Part shown: positions 27,162 through 36,355 of the stretch, in pieces
Layout of the letters: the number at the start of each line of letters is the position of its first letter
Position numbering within the stretch: the stretch's first letter is position 1
Program-made: the position numbers and the translations under genes
The notes under the pieces: generated by a model
Seen by the model: only the letters and a program-made list of their open reading frames with translations
Told to the model about the DNA's origin: nothing
The model's database searches: none
Origin: Anaerolineae bacterium
GTDB lineage: Bacteria > Chloroflexota > Anaerolineae > Promineifilales > Promineifilaceae
DNA: 59,660 bases
NCBI GenBank assembly: GCA_019637635.1
Contig: JAHBVI010000034.1
Coordinates: 1 to 59,660 of the forward strand
Direction of reading: 5' to 3'

Positions 27162-28810
27162 ACTCTTTCCACCGTCAACGGCCGTTTGCGTACCTGGTAT
27201 TTACCGTTTTTGGCTAACACCTGGGCCACAAACTGCTCCGGCACGTCTACCAGGGTGTGCTGCTCTTGAATCTGAATGGCGCCAATGGCCCGCCCCGGAA
27301 TGTCGGCGTGGAAGGCGATGGTGCCCACCACATCGTTGGGGCGAAGGCCCTGTTGTTTTCCGGCGTTGAGGCTGAGGCGGATCATCCCTTTTTCGTGGGA
27401 GCGGGTTTTATGTGTACGGCCGTGCCCCAAATCATTGTTGGCGGCGCGGTAATGGTCACGGCCGTTGCGTCCCCGCACTGGCTCATCCACCACCTCACCC
27501 ACCGGGAAAATGGGGCGCTGTTTTTCCTCAGCGCGAGACAATTTTAAGGCAGCGGCGGCAATCTCTACCGCGTCATACCCTTCAGCTACCAGTTTCTCCA
27601 CAATCTCTTTTTCCTGGCGACAGCGGCCACGCCGCAGCCAGACCAGCATACTTTCCACCAACTGCGTCTCCCGGTGCGCCTGAATTTCGGCGATAGTGGG
27701 CAACGGCCGTCGCGTCATATCCTGGCGCGTGTACCGCTCAATTTTGCGACGGCGGAACTGCTCTTTAGGCGTCACCAGCGAAATGGCAATGCCCGTTTTC
27801 CCGGCCCGTCCGGTGCGGCCAATGCGATGCACAAAAATTTCCGGGTCGGTGGGCAGATCAAAGTTGATGACATGGGAAATGTCTTCAATGTCCAGCCCTC
27901 GTGCGGCCACATCCGTGGCTACCAGCACCTTGATCTGATTCTGGCGAAAACGGTTCAGCACTTGCTCGCGGTTATCCTGGCTCAGGTCGCCATTCAGCGC
28001 CTCGGCGGGGAAGCTGCGCACCGTCAATTCATTCGCCAGTTCACCCGTGCCCTGCCGGGTGCGGGCAAAAATGAGTACACTGCTCATCTCTTCCACTTCA
28101 AAGAGGCGGGTGAGCGCGGCCAGTTTGTCCGCTTCGTTGACCAGGTAATACCGCTGCTCAATGGCTGCTACCGTCATCTGCTGGCGCTGGATGGTGATGG
28201 CTTGTGGCTGGCGCAGGTATTTGTCCGCCAGGCGGCGGATTTCGGCGGGCATGGTAGCGGAGAAGAGGGCGGTTTGGCGACTCTCCGGGGTTTGGGCCAG
28301 GATGGCTTCCATATCCTCAATGAAACCCATGCTGAGCATCTCGTCTGCTTCGTCCAATACCAGGAATTGTACCTGGCTTAGGTCTAAAATCTTCTGCTGG
28401 ATAAGGTCGAGTAGGCGGCCCGGTGTGCCCACCACGATGTCCACTTCACCCTGGCGTAACTGGCGCTTCTGACGGCCGTATGCCTGCCCGCCATAAATCG
28501 CCAGCACCGTTGTGCCCCGGTAACGGCCGTACCCTTCCACCGCCCCCGCCACCTGCAAGGCCAGTTCACGGGTGGGTGTGACGATGAGCGCCTGCACCTG
28601 CCCCGCGCCCGTCGTGAGGCGGTGCAAGATGGGCAGGCCAAAGGCGGCCGTTTTGCCGGTACCGGTTTGTGCCTGACCAACAATGTCTTGCCCATTGAGC
28701 ATGAGGGGGATGACGGCCGTTTGAATCGGCGTCGGCTCCGTAAACCCCATTTCGGTAACAGCCTGCACCACCTGCGGGTGCAGACCTAAAGATGAAAAAT
28801 CAGTTGTCAT
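27158..28810 (-). CDS. DEAD-box RNA helicase (DeaD/CshA/DbpA-like)
   Basis: A 550-residue ATP-dependent RNA helicase. Motifs in order: Q-motif FTEPTPIQ, Walker A AQTGTGKT (about 44-51), PTRELALQ, TPGRLLD, DEAD in VLDEADEML, SAT in FSATMP, and motif VI HRIGRTGRAGKTG. The last ~75 residues (from about MIRLSLNAGKQQGLRPNDVVG) are a DbpA-type RNA-binding domain. Such enzymes act in ribosome assembly, RNA decay and cold adaptation. The stop codon lies in the octamer array that separates it from the DUF6062-like gene. Confidence 0.95.
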   Translation of the reverse strand: MTTDFSSLGLHPQVVQAVTEMGFTEPTPIQTAVIPLMLNGQDIVGQAQTGTGKTAAFGLPILHRLTTGAGQVQALIVTPTRELALQVAGAVEGYGRYRGTTVLAIYGGQAYGRQKRQLRQGEVDIVVGTPGRLLDLIQQKILDLSQVQFLVLDEADEMLSMGFIEDMEAILAQTPESRQTALFSATMPAEIRRLADKYLRQPQAITIQRQQMTVAAIEQRYYLVNEADKLAALTRLFEVEEMSSVLIFARTRQGTGELANELTVRSFPAEALNGDLSQDNREQVLNRFRQNQIKVLVATDVAARGLDIEDISHVINFDLPTDPEIFVHRIGRTGRAGKTGIAISLVTPKEQFRRRKIERYTRQDMTRRPLPTIAEIQAHRETQLVESMLVWLRRGRCRQEKEIVEKLVAEGYDAVEIAAAALKLSRAEEKQRPIFPVGEVVDEPVRGRNGRDHYRAANNDLGHGRTHKTRSHEKGMIRLSLNAGKQQGLRPNDVVGTIAFHADIPGRAIGAIQIQEQHTLVDVPEQFVAQVLAKNGKYQVRKRPLTVERV

Positions 28811-28824
28811 GTTGCTCCTACGTA

Positions 28825-28886
28825 TTGAGATTGGAGATTAGAGATTGGAGATTGGTGAATCTCTCATCTCCAATCTCTAATCTCTG
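28825..28886. repeat. AGATTGG-family inverted array
   Basis: Tandem AGATTGG/AGATTAG words, a short loop and complementary TCTCCAATCTCTAATCTC words, just upstream of the helicase start. Confidence 0.8.
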
Positions 28887-29172
28887 CCCATTGCGGACGC
28901 ACAGCCAGCCCGTCCCATTCGTAAGAGCCATCCTGCTGCCACAAAAAATGCCCGGCCAACCTGGGCGGGCATCCAATTGGTAATTTCCAAACCATGTTGA
29001 TAATAAAACCATCCTCCTTGCGGAGGACAGGCGGGAGTATACCAGAGTTTTACGGCCGTGCCATGAGAGTTTGGTAATCACAGCAATTCTCAATTTGGCT
29101 GGCGGCAGATAAATCTGCACACTTCGGCGACGGACGGCCGCCGTCCGCGCTCAGTGCAGGCTCAACAAGAGG

Positions 29173-29220
29173 CAAAGTCGGCCTGCGCCGACTATTTCCA
29201 GTCGGCGCAGGCCGACTTTG
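29173..29220. terminator. 20-bp perfect hairpin after the ABC operon
   Basis: Arms 29173-29192 and 29201-29220 (core GTCGGCCTGCGCCGAC) with an 8-base loop, 65 bases beyond the stop of the ATPase gene on the minus strand. No U-run, so termination may need other factors. Confidence 0.55.
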
Positions 29221-29285
29221 CTTTCTGTTGCCGCGATTTTAATCGCCGGGTTCTGTCATATTTCGAATTGCTGCCGATCACGCGA

Positions 29286-30575
<1,290 letters not shown>

Positions 30576-30583
30576 TTGTCCTG

Positions 30584-32302
30584 TCACTCCATACGATATT
30601 TTTCTTCGGCCAGCACGTATAACCGCCGCCACACCAGCCGGTTGATCAACACTACCGCCAGCACCATGCTCAACGTCGCCGCCAGCAGCAAGGCATAATC
30701 ACCATGGGCCGTTGCCTCGGCGATGATGGCCCCAATCCCGACCACCTGCAACGTTTGCCCACCAAATTCCACATACTCGGCCACGATGCTGGCGTTCCAG
30801 GCGCCGCCGCCGGCCGTAATTGCCCCTGTCACCAGGAAGGGAAACAGCGCCGGTAAAATCAGGGTGCGCCAGCGATCCCAACGCGAAAGATGGAGCAAAG
30901 AGGCGGTGTATTTCAAATCCTGGGGAATGGCGCTGGCCCCGGCGATAATGTTAAACAGCAGGTACCACTGCGTGCCCAAGAGCATGAGCAGCACCGCCGC
31001 CATATTCAGCCCCGCCGGTAAATTCAGGATAAAGAGCAGCAGCACCGGGAACAGCGCCGTCGCCGGAATGGAGGCGGCAATTTGCACCAATGGCTGCAAA
31101 ACCGTCGCCAGCCGCCGGTTGGTGCCAATGGCTACCCCCACCGGCACCGTCCAGGCCAGGGCAATGGCCAGCGCCACTATCACCCGCAGCAAAGTGGCCA
31201 GCAGCCCCACGCCAATGCCCCGCCACTGCGCCGGGGGCAGCGAGATCAGCACCAGCCCGGCGCGGTAGAGGCCAACAAGCAGCACTGCGCCTATCAGAAT
31301 GGTCAGTACGATGCCGGGCCAGGAACGCTGGTTGGCGCCGGACACGGCCGTTCCCCGCACCGGAAAGCGACGCACCATCCCCCTGTCTACCCTTTCTAAA
31401 AACGGTCTGACCAGGCGGTGGCCGACAAAATCGGCCAGCCGCCCACTGCGCCAGGCATTGTAAAACCAGGAAGTGGGTGGTTCGGCATCTTCCACCATCT
31501 CCACCTTGAAACGGTCAGACCAGGCCAGCAGTGGCCGCCAGATAAACTGGTCGAGCAGGACAATAACCAGGATTAGGGCGGCGACGCCCCAGAAAATGGC
31601 CTGAAAATTTTCCTGGTTGGCCGCTTCATGCAGATAAGAACCAAGCCCCGGCAGGCGAAAGTCGCGCTGCCCCACGGTAAAACTCTCGGCCGCCATGAGG
31701 AAAAACCAGCCGCCCGCCCAGCTCATCATGCTGTTCCACACCAGGCTGATGGCAGCAAAGGGCAGTTCCAACGTGCGAAACTGCATCCAGTTACTCAGGC
31801 GAAAGATACTGCTGGCTTCGCGCAGTTCCTTGGGGATGGTGGTCAACGATTGGAACCAGGCAAAGGTCATGTTCCAGGCCTGGCTGGTGAAGATGAGAAC
31901 TATCGAAGCGATCTCGGCAGCGGCGTTTTCCGGCAGGAAGGCGCTGAGGCTGAGCAGCACCACCGGCAGGAAGGAGAGGATGGGCACGCTTTGCAGCACA
32001 TCCAGCAGCGGCATCATCACCCGTTCGGCGCGGCGGTTATAGGCGGCAATACGGCCGTAAACCAACGTAAACAACAATGATAAAGCATAAGCGGCCGTCA
32101 TCCGCCCCACAGACAACGCCGCATACCAGGGCAGCGCCCGCGGCGCCAGGCTAATAGTTGGCCCGATGATCACGTCGGGCGCACTAAACGCCAGCCGCGT
32201 CCCCAGATACAGCAGCGCCGCTACCAACAGCAGCGCCAGCACATCGCCGGCCCCAAAAGGGCGGCGCGGGGAAGTTGAACCAAAAATCGTTTTCTGCCAC
32301 AT
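30584..32302 (-). CDS. Duplicated ABC permease, COG4986-like
   Basis: A 572-residue membrane protein from ATG 32302. Two binding-protein-dependent permease domains are fused in one chain. The EAA-like loop of the first is in TTIPKELREASSIFRLSNWMQ..., and that of the second in AIPQDLKYTASLLHLSRWDRW.... Each half has about six membrane helices, with a soluble linker of about 60 residues in between. It is the permease for the ATPase encoded directly downstream and belongs to the 'duplicated permease' anion transporter type. It follows a small MgtE_N-like gene by 13 bases, so expression depends on the structured leader further upstream. Confidence 0.9.
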   Translation of the reverse strand: MWQKTIFGSTSPRRPFGAGDVLALLLVAALLYLGTRLAFSAPDVIIGPTISLAPRALPWYAALSVGRMTAAYALSLLFTLVYGRIAAYNRRAERVMMPLLDVLQSVPILSFLPVVLLSLSAFLPENAAAEIASIVLIFTSQAWNMTFAWFQSLTTIPKELREASSIFRLSNWMQFRTLELPFAAISLVWNSMMSWAGGWFFLMAAESFTVGQRDFRLPGLGSYLHEAANQENFQAIFWGVAALILVIVLLDQFIWRPLLAWSDRFKVEMVEDAEPPTSWFYNAWRSGRLADFVGHRLVRPFLERVDRGMVRRFPVRGTAVSGANQRSWPGIVLTILIGAVLLVGLYRAGLVLISLPPAQWRGIGVGLLATLLRVIVALAIALAWTVPVGVAIGTNRRLATVLQPLVQIAASIPATALFPVLLLFILNLPAGLNMAAVLLMLLGTQWYLLFNIIAGASAIPQDLKYTASLLHLSRWDRWRTLILPALFPFLVTGAITAGGGAWNASIVAEYVEFGGQTLQVVGIGAIIAEATAHGDYALLLAATLSMVLAVVLINRLVWRRLYVLAEEKYRME

Positions 32303-32315
32303 ACCGACCCCCTGT

Positions 32316-32516
32316 TTACTCACTCGTCGTCGTGGCGCACCAGCACGACACGTTATGACAGCAAGGCGGCTCGTCTGTCTCACCCGGTTCGGCGAACAGT
32401 TCGGCCTGATCCGGCGAGCGTAATGATTCGATCAGCGCCACCGCGCCAGTGAGGTCATCGTGCTCAAGTTGGGCGCGCACCCGCGCCAACACATCGTCAA
32501 GAGTTGTTTGTAACAA
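32316..32516 (-). CDS. Small MgtE_N-like protein heading the ABC operon
   Basis: A 66-residue protein starting at TTG 32516, with an excellent Shine-Dalgarno GGAGGTGA a few bases upstream that supports real translation. Residues 1-42 (LDDVLARVRAQLEHDDLTG, VALIESLRSPDQAELFAE) resemble the first helices of the MgtE N-terminal cytoplasmic domain, which senses Mg2+ in full-length MgtE channels. The rest is short and Cys-rich (EPPCCHNVSCWC), a possible metal site. The SD sits in an 8-bp hairpin and is preceded by a leader peptide ORF, pointing to controlled translation. It could be a regulatory subunit, a sensor or a decayed gene start. Confidence 0.65.
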   Translation of the reverse strand: MLQTTLDDVLARVRAQLEHDDLTGAVALIESLRSPDQAELFAEPGETDEPPCCHNVSCWCATTTSE

Positions 32517-32522
32517 GGGTCA

Positions 32523-32548
32523 CCTCCAGGTTGATCGCTCCCTGGAGG
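32523..32548 (-). promoter_or_regulatory. Hairpin sequestering the Shine-Dalgarno
   Basis: Perfect 8-bp arms, CCTCCAGG and CCTGGAGG on the minus strand, with a 10-base loop. The 3' arm contains the GGAGG of the SD for the gene at 32516. A CCCTGG segment about 20 bases upstream (32563-32568) can instead pair with CCAGGG of the anti-SD arm. Confidence 0.7.
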
Positions 32549-32575
32549 CGAAAGGAATCTGCCAACCAGGGGAAT

Positions 32576-32638
32576 CTATTCAGTTGACAGGGCTGGCAGC
32601 GGTTCGGGACTACTGCCAGGCTCAGAAGATTGGTTCAT
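32576..32638 (-). CDS. Leader peptide ORF, Glu/Pro-rich
   Basis: ATG 32638 preceded by AAAAAGGAAC opens a 20-codon ORF ending at TAG 32576-32578, 60 bases before the TTG of the next gene. The product has Glu-Pro and Pro-Glu-Pro (SSEPGSSPEPLPALSTE). Two segments that pair with each other (CTGGCAG and CTGCCAG on the minus strand) lie inside the ORF, so ribosome position would decide which downstream hairpin forms. Acidic/Pro-rich leader peptides are known to destabilise ribosomes at low Mg2+ (MgtL type). Confidence 0.5.
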   Translation of the reverse strand: MNQSSEPGSSPEPLPALSTE

Positions 32639-32702
32639 GTTCCTTTTTCGGCTCATCAATTAGAGTCTGGGTAAGGTCATCATTTCAAGATTTGCCGCCA
32701 GA

Positions 32703-32730
32703 ATTATAGTCCCAACCAGATGAGGGGCAA
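32703..32730 (-). promoter_or_regulatory. Promoter of the ABC operon
   Basis: On the minus strand, TTGCCC (-35) and a perfect TATAAT (-10, 32703-32708) are separated by 16 bases. The predicted start near 32696 gives a leader of about 180 bases. Confidence 0.7.
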
Positions 32731-32920
32731 CTTGTTGGCAACTATACCGATGCGATCATAGAGTAACATTTTTGACGGTGGCAAGTTGCAAGTTGCATGT
32801 GGCAAGTTGCTTTGGCAAAAATCACTTGCAACCAACAACTTGCCACAGGCAGCCAGAGATCAAAGTGCCGGTTTATGGTTTTTGGCGTGATGCGTGAGGC
32901 CGCTGATCACGCATCACGCA
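32731..32920. repeat. Intergenic region with GCAAGTT and CGTGATG arrays
   Basis: A GCAAGTT-family heptamer array with inverted half (32780-32846) and a CGTGATG-family inverted array (from 32886, extending into the methyltransferase end at about 32933). No gene is seen. Together with the leader downstream, it makes up the 404-base gap between genes. Confidence 0.75.
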
Positions 32921-33610
32921 TTACGCCTCACGCAGGGCAACGTAGTAGGCATGGGCCGCATAACGGCGGGCTGCTTTTACCAGCAGTTGTTCCACCGGCA
33001 CAACCAGCGGCGTTAGCTTTTCCATGAACGGCAGGTGATCGGGCAAAATTTCCCACAGCCAGAAGAGGACGCTGTACTGTCCGGCCTGCGCCACCTGGAA
33101 GCCCTCATCCGTCAATTGTTGTTGCAGTTCGGCAAAGTAGAAGGGGGCGTTGATCTCATCTCCCAACCAGCGCGGATAGAGGCGACGGCCGTACCTTATC
33201 ACCGGATTATCCTCCACCGTTTCCACCAAAAACAGTGTCCCGCCTGGCCTGAGACAACGGCGCACTTCGCGCAAGGCCTGAGCCACGTCGCCAATGTGGT
33301 GCAGCACGTGTTGGATGTAGATCACGTCAAACGTTTCGGCGGCAAAGGGCAGCGCCAACCCGGAGGCGATGGCCACCGGGCCATGATGGGCCGCCAGCGC
33401 CACTCGTTCGGCCACCACGTCAATGCCAAAGGGGGCACGGCCGTACTGCCGAAACCGGCTCATATTCCACCCCGCCGCGCAGCCCAAATCCAAAATTAAC
33501 TGCGACTCTGGCCGCTGCATCACCTGCTTTTCCACAGCAAAATAGGGCAGCACTTTATACCGGCTGGGCGACCAGTTTTGACCAAAGGTAACGGGTTTGC
33601 GGTAGTCCAT
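32921..33610 (-). CDS. Class I SAM-dependent methyltransferase
   Basis: A 229-residue methyltransferase from ATG 33610; an upstream in-frame start would lie in a heptamer array and is rejected. The SAM-binding motif I is LILDLGCAAGWNMSRF (about 41-56), motif II lies at PFGIDVV, and the motif around IYIQHVLHHIGDVAQALREVRRCLRPGG is typical of the Methyltransf_11/ubiquinone-type group. The acceptor is unknown. It sits immediately downstream of a glycosyltransferase fusion on the same strand, so a lipid or glycan substrate is possible. The C-terminal residues LREA and the stop are encoded by the CGTGATG array. Confidence 0.85.
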   Translation of the reverse strand: MDYRKPVTFGQNWSPSRYKVLPYFAVEKQVMQRPESQLILDLGCAAGWNMSRFRQYGRAPFGIDVVAERVALAAHHGPVAIASGLALPFAAETFDVIYIQHVLHHIGDVAQALREVRRCLRPGGTLFLVETVEDNPVIRYGRRLYPRWLGDEINAPFYFAELQQQLTDEGFQVAQAGQYSVLFWLWEILPDHLPFMEKLTPLVVPVEQLLVKAARRYAAHAYYVALREA

Positions 33611-33613
33611 TTT

Positions 33614-33675
33614 TCGTGATGCGTGATGCGTGATGCGTGACCCGTGAAAGATTTGGTCACGCATCACGCATCACG
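33614..33675. repeat. CGTGATG-family inverted array
   Basis: Four CGTGATG words, a loop near 33645-33655, and complementary words. It spans the start region of the methyltransferase and encodes the last residues VMRDA and the stop codon of the glycosyltransferase gene. Confidence 0.85.
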
Positions 33676-35729
33676 GATAACGCCTCCTCAATAATCCGCC
33701 GCTCAACGGCACGGCCGTCCACGCCATGCCATTGGTTTAGCTGCTCCATCAACAGGGCGTAGGGTGGGAAGCCCTGGGCGGCCTGGGTGCGTTGGTGCAG
33801 CCAATCCGCCGCTGCTGCGCCAGACAGCCCGGTAAGTGACTGTCCATCATCGGCGAGGGCATAGACGGCCGTTAACTGCGCCGACGGATCAATTGCCACC
33901 TGGGGCAGCAGGCGGGTGATGGCGATTTTGGGCGGCGGCAAGAGCCGCTGCAAATAAATGTTAAACGTGGCGGCAGGCCAGCGGCGCTGGCTCAACTGAA
34001 TACCCGTTTGCCGCCCGCCCTGGGAAAAGAGCAAATTTTGCAGCCACAGCCGCCCCCGCTCCCGGCGGGCCAGCGCCAGGTGTGGCCCCAGGGCGCGCCG
34101 CACCTCCCGCGTCACCGTCACCGGTTTGGGAAAGGCATAGACACGGCCGTCGGCCGCCAGAATCACAAAATCATCCGCCAGAAAGTTGCTGCCCGCCAGC
34201 GCCCGTTGCAGCGCCAATTCCGTTTTGCCCCGTTCTGCGGCGGGCACGATCAATTGCGCCTGCCCGGCGTCAGCCACACAACTGCCATACACCAGGGCGC
34301 AGTTCCGGCGGGTTAGCGCCCAACGCAGCACCGGCTCCAACAGCGATTTATACAGGGCATACGGGGCATGGGCTAACGCCGGAGAAATGACGACCTCGGT
34401 ATAATCGCCGGGCATGATGGCCACGCCGAAGCCAAAGCGGCTGAGCCGCTCGTCATAGGTAATTGCCCCTGGCTGCGGGCTGGGTGTGCCCAGGCGATCC
34501 ACCCGCAGGGCCACGTCCACGTGGGGCAGTGGCAGCGCCGTTTCAAACCAGGCCAGTTCCGGCAGCCGCACCTGCGATTCCAGCCGCAACAGGCCATGCA
34601 GGTCATAGCGGAACAGACCCGGCTGCCACATGGTCAGCCCACCCCGCGAAAAAACCCACTGTTCGGAGACCACATAGCGCGCGCCGCCTTCAAGGAGTAC
34701 GGCCGTCAGCCCCGCCACCGCCAACGGCCATTGCCATACGCCCACCAACAGCGCCAGCAGCGGCAGCCGCACCAGCAGCAAAGAAAGCTGGTTGCGCAGC
34801 CAGAAGCGCCGCCAGGAGGGCCAGCCGGCCACCGGATGGCCGCCGCCCAACACCCACTTTTCGGTGACGATAAAACGGAGCCAGATGAACAGTTCGGCGG
34901 CGAGAATGGCGGCCAGCCAATAGGGGATGAAGGAGGCCAGGAGGAGGAACACGGCCGTGTCCAACACCACGCTGCCCGCCGCCACCAGGATCAGCCGGGG
35001 GAAGGATTGGTTGGCGGTGGCCCGCAGCCGCACCAGGTGGCGAAAAAAGCGCATCCCCTCGCGGAAATCGGCCTTACTATCCCCTTCGTGACGGGGGGCA
35101 AAATCAAAATGGCACTCAGACACGCGCAGCCCCGGACAGCGAATCAAAATTTCCAGCAAAATTTTGAAACCATCGGGACGCAGCGCCGCAATATCAATCG
35201 CCTGCCGCCGCACCAGAAACAGCCCGGTCAGTGGGTCGGATACGTTTTTGAGCAGGCGGGGGAACCAGAAGCGAGCCAGCAGGGTGAGCGCCTGGGAGGT
35301 CAGCGCCCGCTTGCGGCTGAGACCGAGCGGCCCCCAACGCCCTGCTTTGCGGCTGCCCACCACCACGTCAGCATCCGCCTCCTGCGCCCGCGCCAGCAAC
35401 GCCGGGATCATCTCCGGCGGGTGCTGCAAATCGGCGTCCATGACACACAGCCACTCTCCCTGGGCGGCGCGGAAACCATCTACCACCGCCCCACTCAACC
35501 CATTGCGCTGCTGTGACGGGCGGGCGATTACGTGGATGGGGAAGGGGAACGCTACGGCCGTGTCGGTAATGACCTGCGCCGTATCATCCGTACTGTCGTC
35601 CACAAACAGGACGCTAAAGGGTGTGTCGCCCAGCGCCGCCGCCAGCCGGGTGAGCAGAGGCTGGATATTGGCCGCCTCGTTGCGCGTGGGCACAATGATG
35701 GTCAGCGGGGCAGCGTGGGAAGGGGGCAT
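33657..35729 (-). CDS. GT2 glycosyltransferase / GtrA / HPrK-like fusion protein
   Basis: A 690-residue three-part protein. Residues about 1-235 are a GT2 polyprenol-phosphate glycosyltransferase (DPM1-like): IIVPTRNEAANI, FVDDSTDD, CVMDADLQHPP, SDPLTGLFLVRR. Residues about 240-365 hold four membrane helices of the GtrA type (FPRLILVAAGSVVLDTAVFLLL, FIVTEKWVL). Residues about 375-690 resemble the HPr kinase/PEPCK-like fold of SynChlorMet-type and related proteins, with a degraded P-loop in LIVPAAERGKTELALQRAL where Gly-x-x-Gly is lost. GT2-GtrA fusions are known; adding the third domain is unusual. The likely role is glycosylation of a polyprenyl phosphate at the membrane. The C-terminus is set by a heptamer array. 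Confidence 0.85.
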   Translation of the reverse strand: MPPSHAAPLTIIVPTRNEAANIQPLLTRLAAALGDTPFSVLFVDDSTDDTAQVITDTAVAFPFPIHVIARPSQQRNGLSGAVVDGFRAAQGEWLCVMDADLQHPPEMIPALLARAQEADADVVVGSRKAGRWGPLGLSRKRALTSQALTLLARFWFPRLLKNVSDPLTGLFLVRRQAIDIAALRPDGFKILLEILIRCPGLRVSECHFDFAPRHEGDSKADFREGMRFFRHLVRLRATANQSFPRLILVAAGSVVLDTAVFLLLASFIPYWLAAILAAELFIWLRFIVTEKWVLGGGHPVAGWPSWRRFWLRNQLSLLLVRLPLLALLVGVWQWPLAVAGLTAVLLEGGARYVVSEQWVFSRGGLTMWQPGLFRYDLHGLLRLESQVRLPELAWFETALPLPHVDVALRVDRLGTPSPQPGAITYDERLSRFGFGVAIMPGDYTEVVISPALAHAPYALYKSLLEPVLRWALTRRNCALVYGSCVADAGQAQLIVPAAERGKTELALQRALAGSNFLADDFVILAADGRVYAFPKPVTVTREVRRALGPHLALARRERGRLWLQNLLFSQGGRQTGIQLSQRRWPAATFNIYLQRLLPPPKIAITRLLPQVAIDPSAQLTAVYALADDGQSLTGLSGAAAADWLHQRTQAAQGFPPYALLMEQLNQWHGVDGRAVERRIIEEALSVMRDA

Positions 35730-35730
35730 T

Positions 35731-35820
35731 GGGGATTGGGAGACTGAGACTGGGAGATTGAGAGATTGGGAGATTGGGAGATTAGATAATCTCTTAATCT
35801 CCCAATCTCTTAATCTCCAT
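35731..35820. repeat. AGATTGG-family inverted array
   Basis: Mixed 7- and 8-base words (GAGATTGG, GGGAGATT) followed by complementary TCTTAATCTCCC words, filling the gap between the smpB end and the glycosyltransferase start. Confidence 0.8.
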
Positions 35821-35824
35821 TCCT

Positions 35825-36289
35825 TTACCGATACTTCTCCCGCAGGGCGCGTTCCACCTGGCGTTCGGTATCTCGTTTGGCAAGGGAGTCGCGTTTGTCG
35901 TGTAGTTTTTTGCCCCGCGCCAGGGCGATTTCGATTTTGGCACGGCCGTCTTTCAGATACAACATGGTGGGCACACAGGTGAGGCCCTTTTGCTGCAAGC
36001 TATCCAGAATATGGCTGATCTCCCGCCGTTTCAGCAGCAGTTTACGCGGCCGTACCGGGTCATGGTTTTCGCGGTTGCCGTGTTTGTATTCGGCAATATG
36101 CGCCTCCACCAGCCACAACTCGCCATCGCGCGCCTGGATGTAACTGCGCTGCAAACTGACCTGGTTGTTGCGAATGGATTTGATCTCCGTCCCCAGCAGC
36201 ACCAACCCGGCCTCATACTTCGTCAGGAGTTCATATTCAAAGTTGGCCCGTTTGTTTTGGGCGACGATTTTTTTGCCAACTGCCTTCAT
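35825..36289 (-). CDS. smpB: SsrA-binding protein SmpB
   Basis: A 154-residue protein that binds tmRNA and brings it to stalled ribosomes in trans-translation. Conserved parts include NKRANFEYELLTKYEAGLVL, GTEIKSIRNNQVSL, the RKLLLKRREI segment, and the basic C-terminal tail (ARGKKLHDKRDSLAKRDTERQVERALREKYR) that mimics mRNA in the decoding centre. Length is typical. No ssrA gene was found in the window. Confidence 0.96.
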   Translation of the reverse strand: MKAVGKKIVAQNKRANFEYELLTKYEAGLVLLGTEIKSIRNNQVSLQRSYIQARDGELWLVEAHIAEYKHGNRENHDPVRPRKLLLKRREISHILDSLQQKGLTCVPTMLYLKDGRAKIEIALARGKKLHDKRDSLAKRDTERQVERALREKYR

Positions 36290-36293
36290 GTGC

Positions 36294-36352
36294 GTAATCC
36301 GTCATCCGTGCTCCGTAATCCGTCGGCTCACGGATTACGGGTTACAGATGAC
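36294..36352. repeat. CCGTAAT-family inverted array
   Basis: GTAATCCGTCATCCGTGCTCC-like words (36296 onward) and complementary CGGATTACGGGTTAC words between smpB and the S41 protease stop. Confidence 0.75.
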
Positions 36353-36355
36353 GAG

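Larger units (their letters stand above)
28811..29285. other. 475-base intergenic region
   Basis: It holds an AGATTGG-family inverted array (28825-28886), a minus-strand stretch 28864-28995 that could encode a 43-residue peptide (with HFLWQQDGSYEWDGLAV) but has poor Shine-Dalgarno spacing, an ATGCCCG/CGGGCAT hairpin with a T-run on the minus strand (about 28945-28972), and a very stable hairpin at 29173-29220. No RNA gene could be assigned. Confidence 0.5.

Noticed and set aside
28945..28972. Hairpin with T-run on the minus strand as terminator of a small RNA
   Set aside because: No promoter or RNA family could be tied to it, and it overlaps the possible small ORF, so it is not listed as a terminator.
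28864..28995. 43-residue minus-strand ORF (HFLWQQDGSYEWDGLAV)
   Set aside because: The amino-acid pattern looks partly protein-like, but the Shine-Dalgarno is too far from the ATG and the end falls in a heptamer array. Noted in the region entry only.
32517..32700. Known riboswitch classes (M-box, ydaO, Mn2+, cobalamin, Moco, guanidine)
   Set aside because: I compared the leader with their conserved cores from memory and found no convincing match, so it is described as an uncharacterised leader with a peptide ORF.
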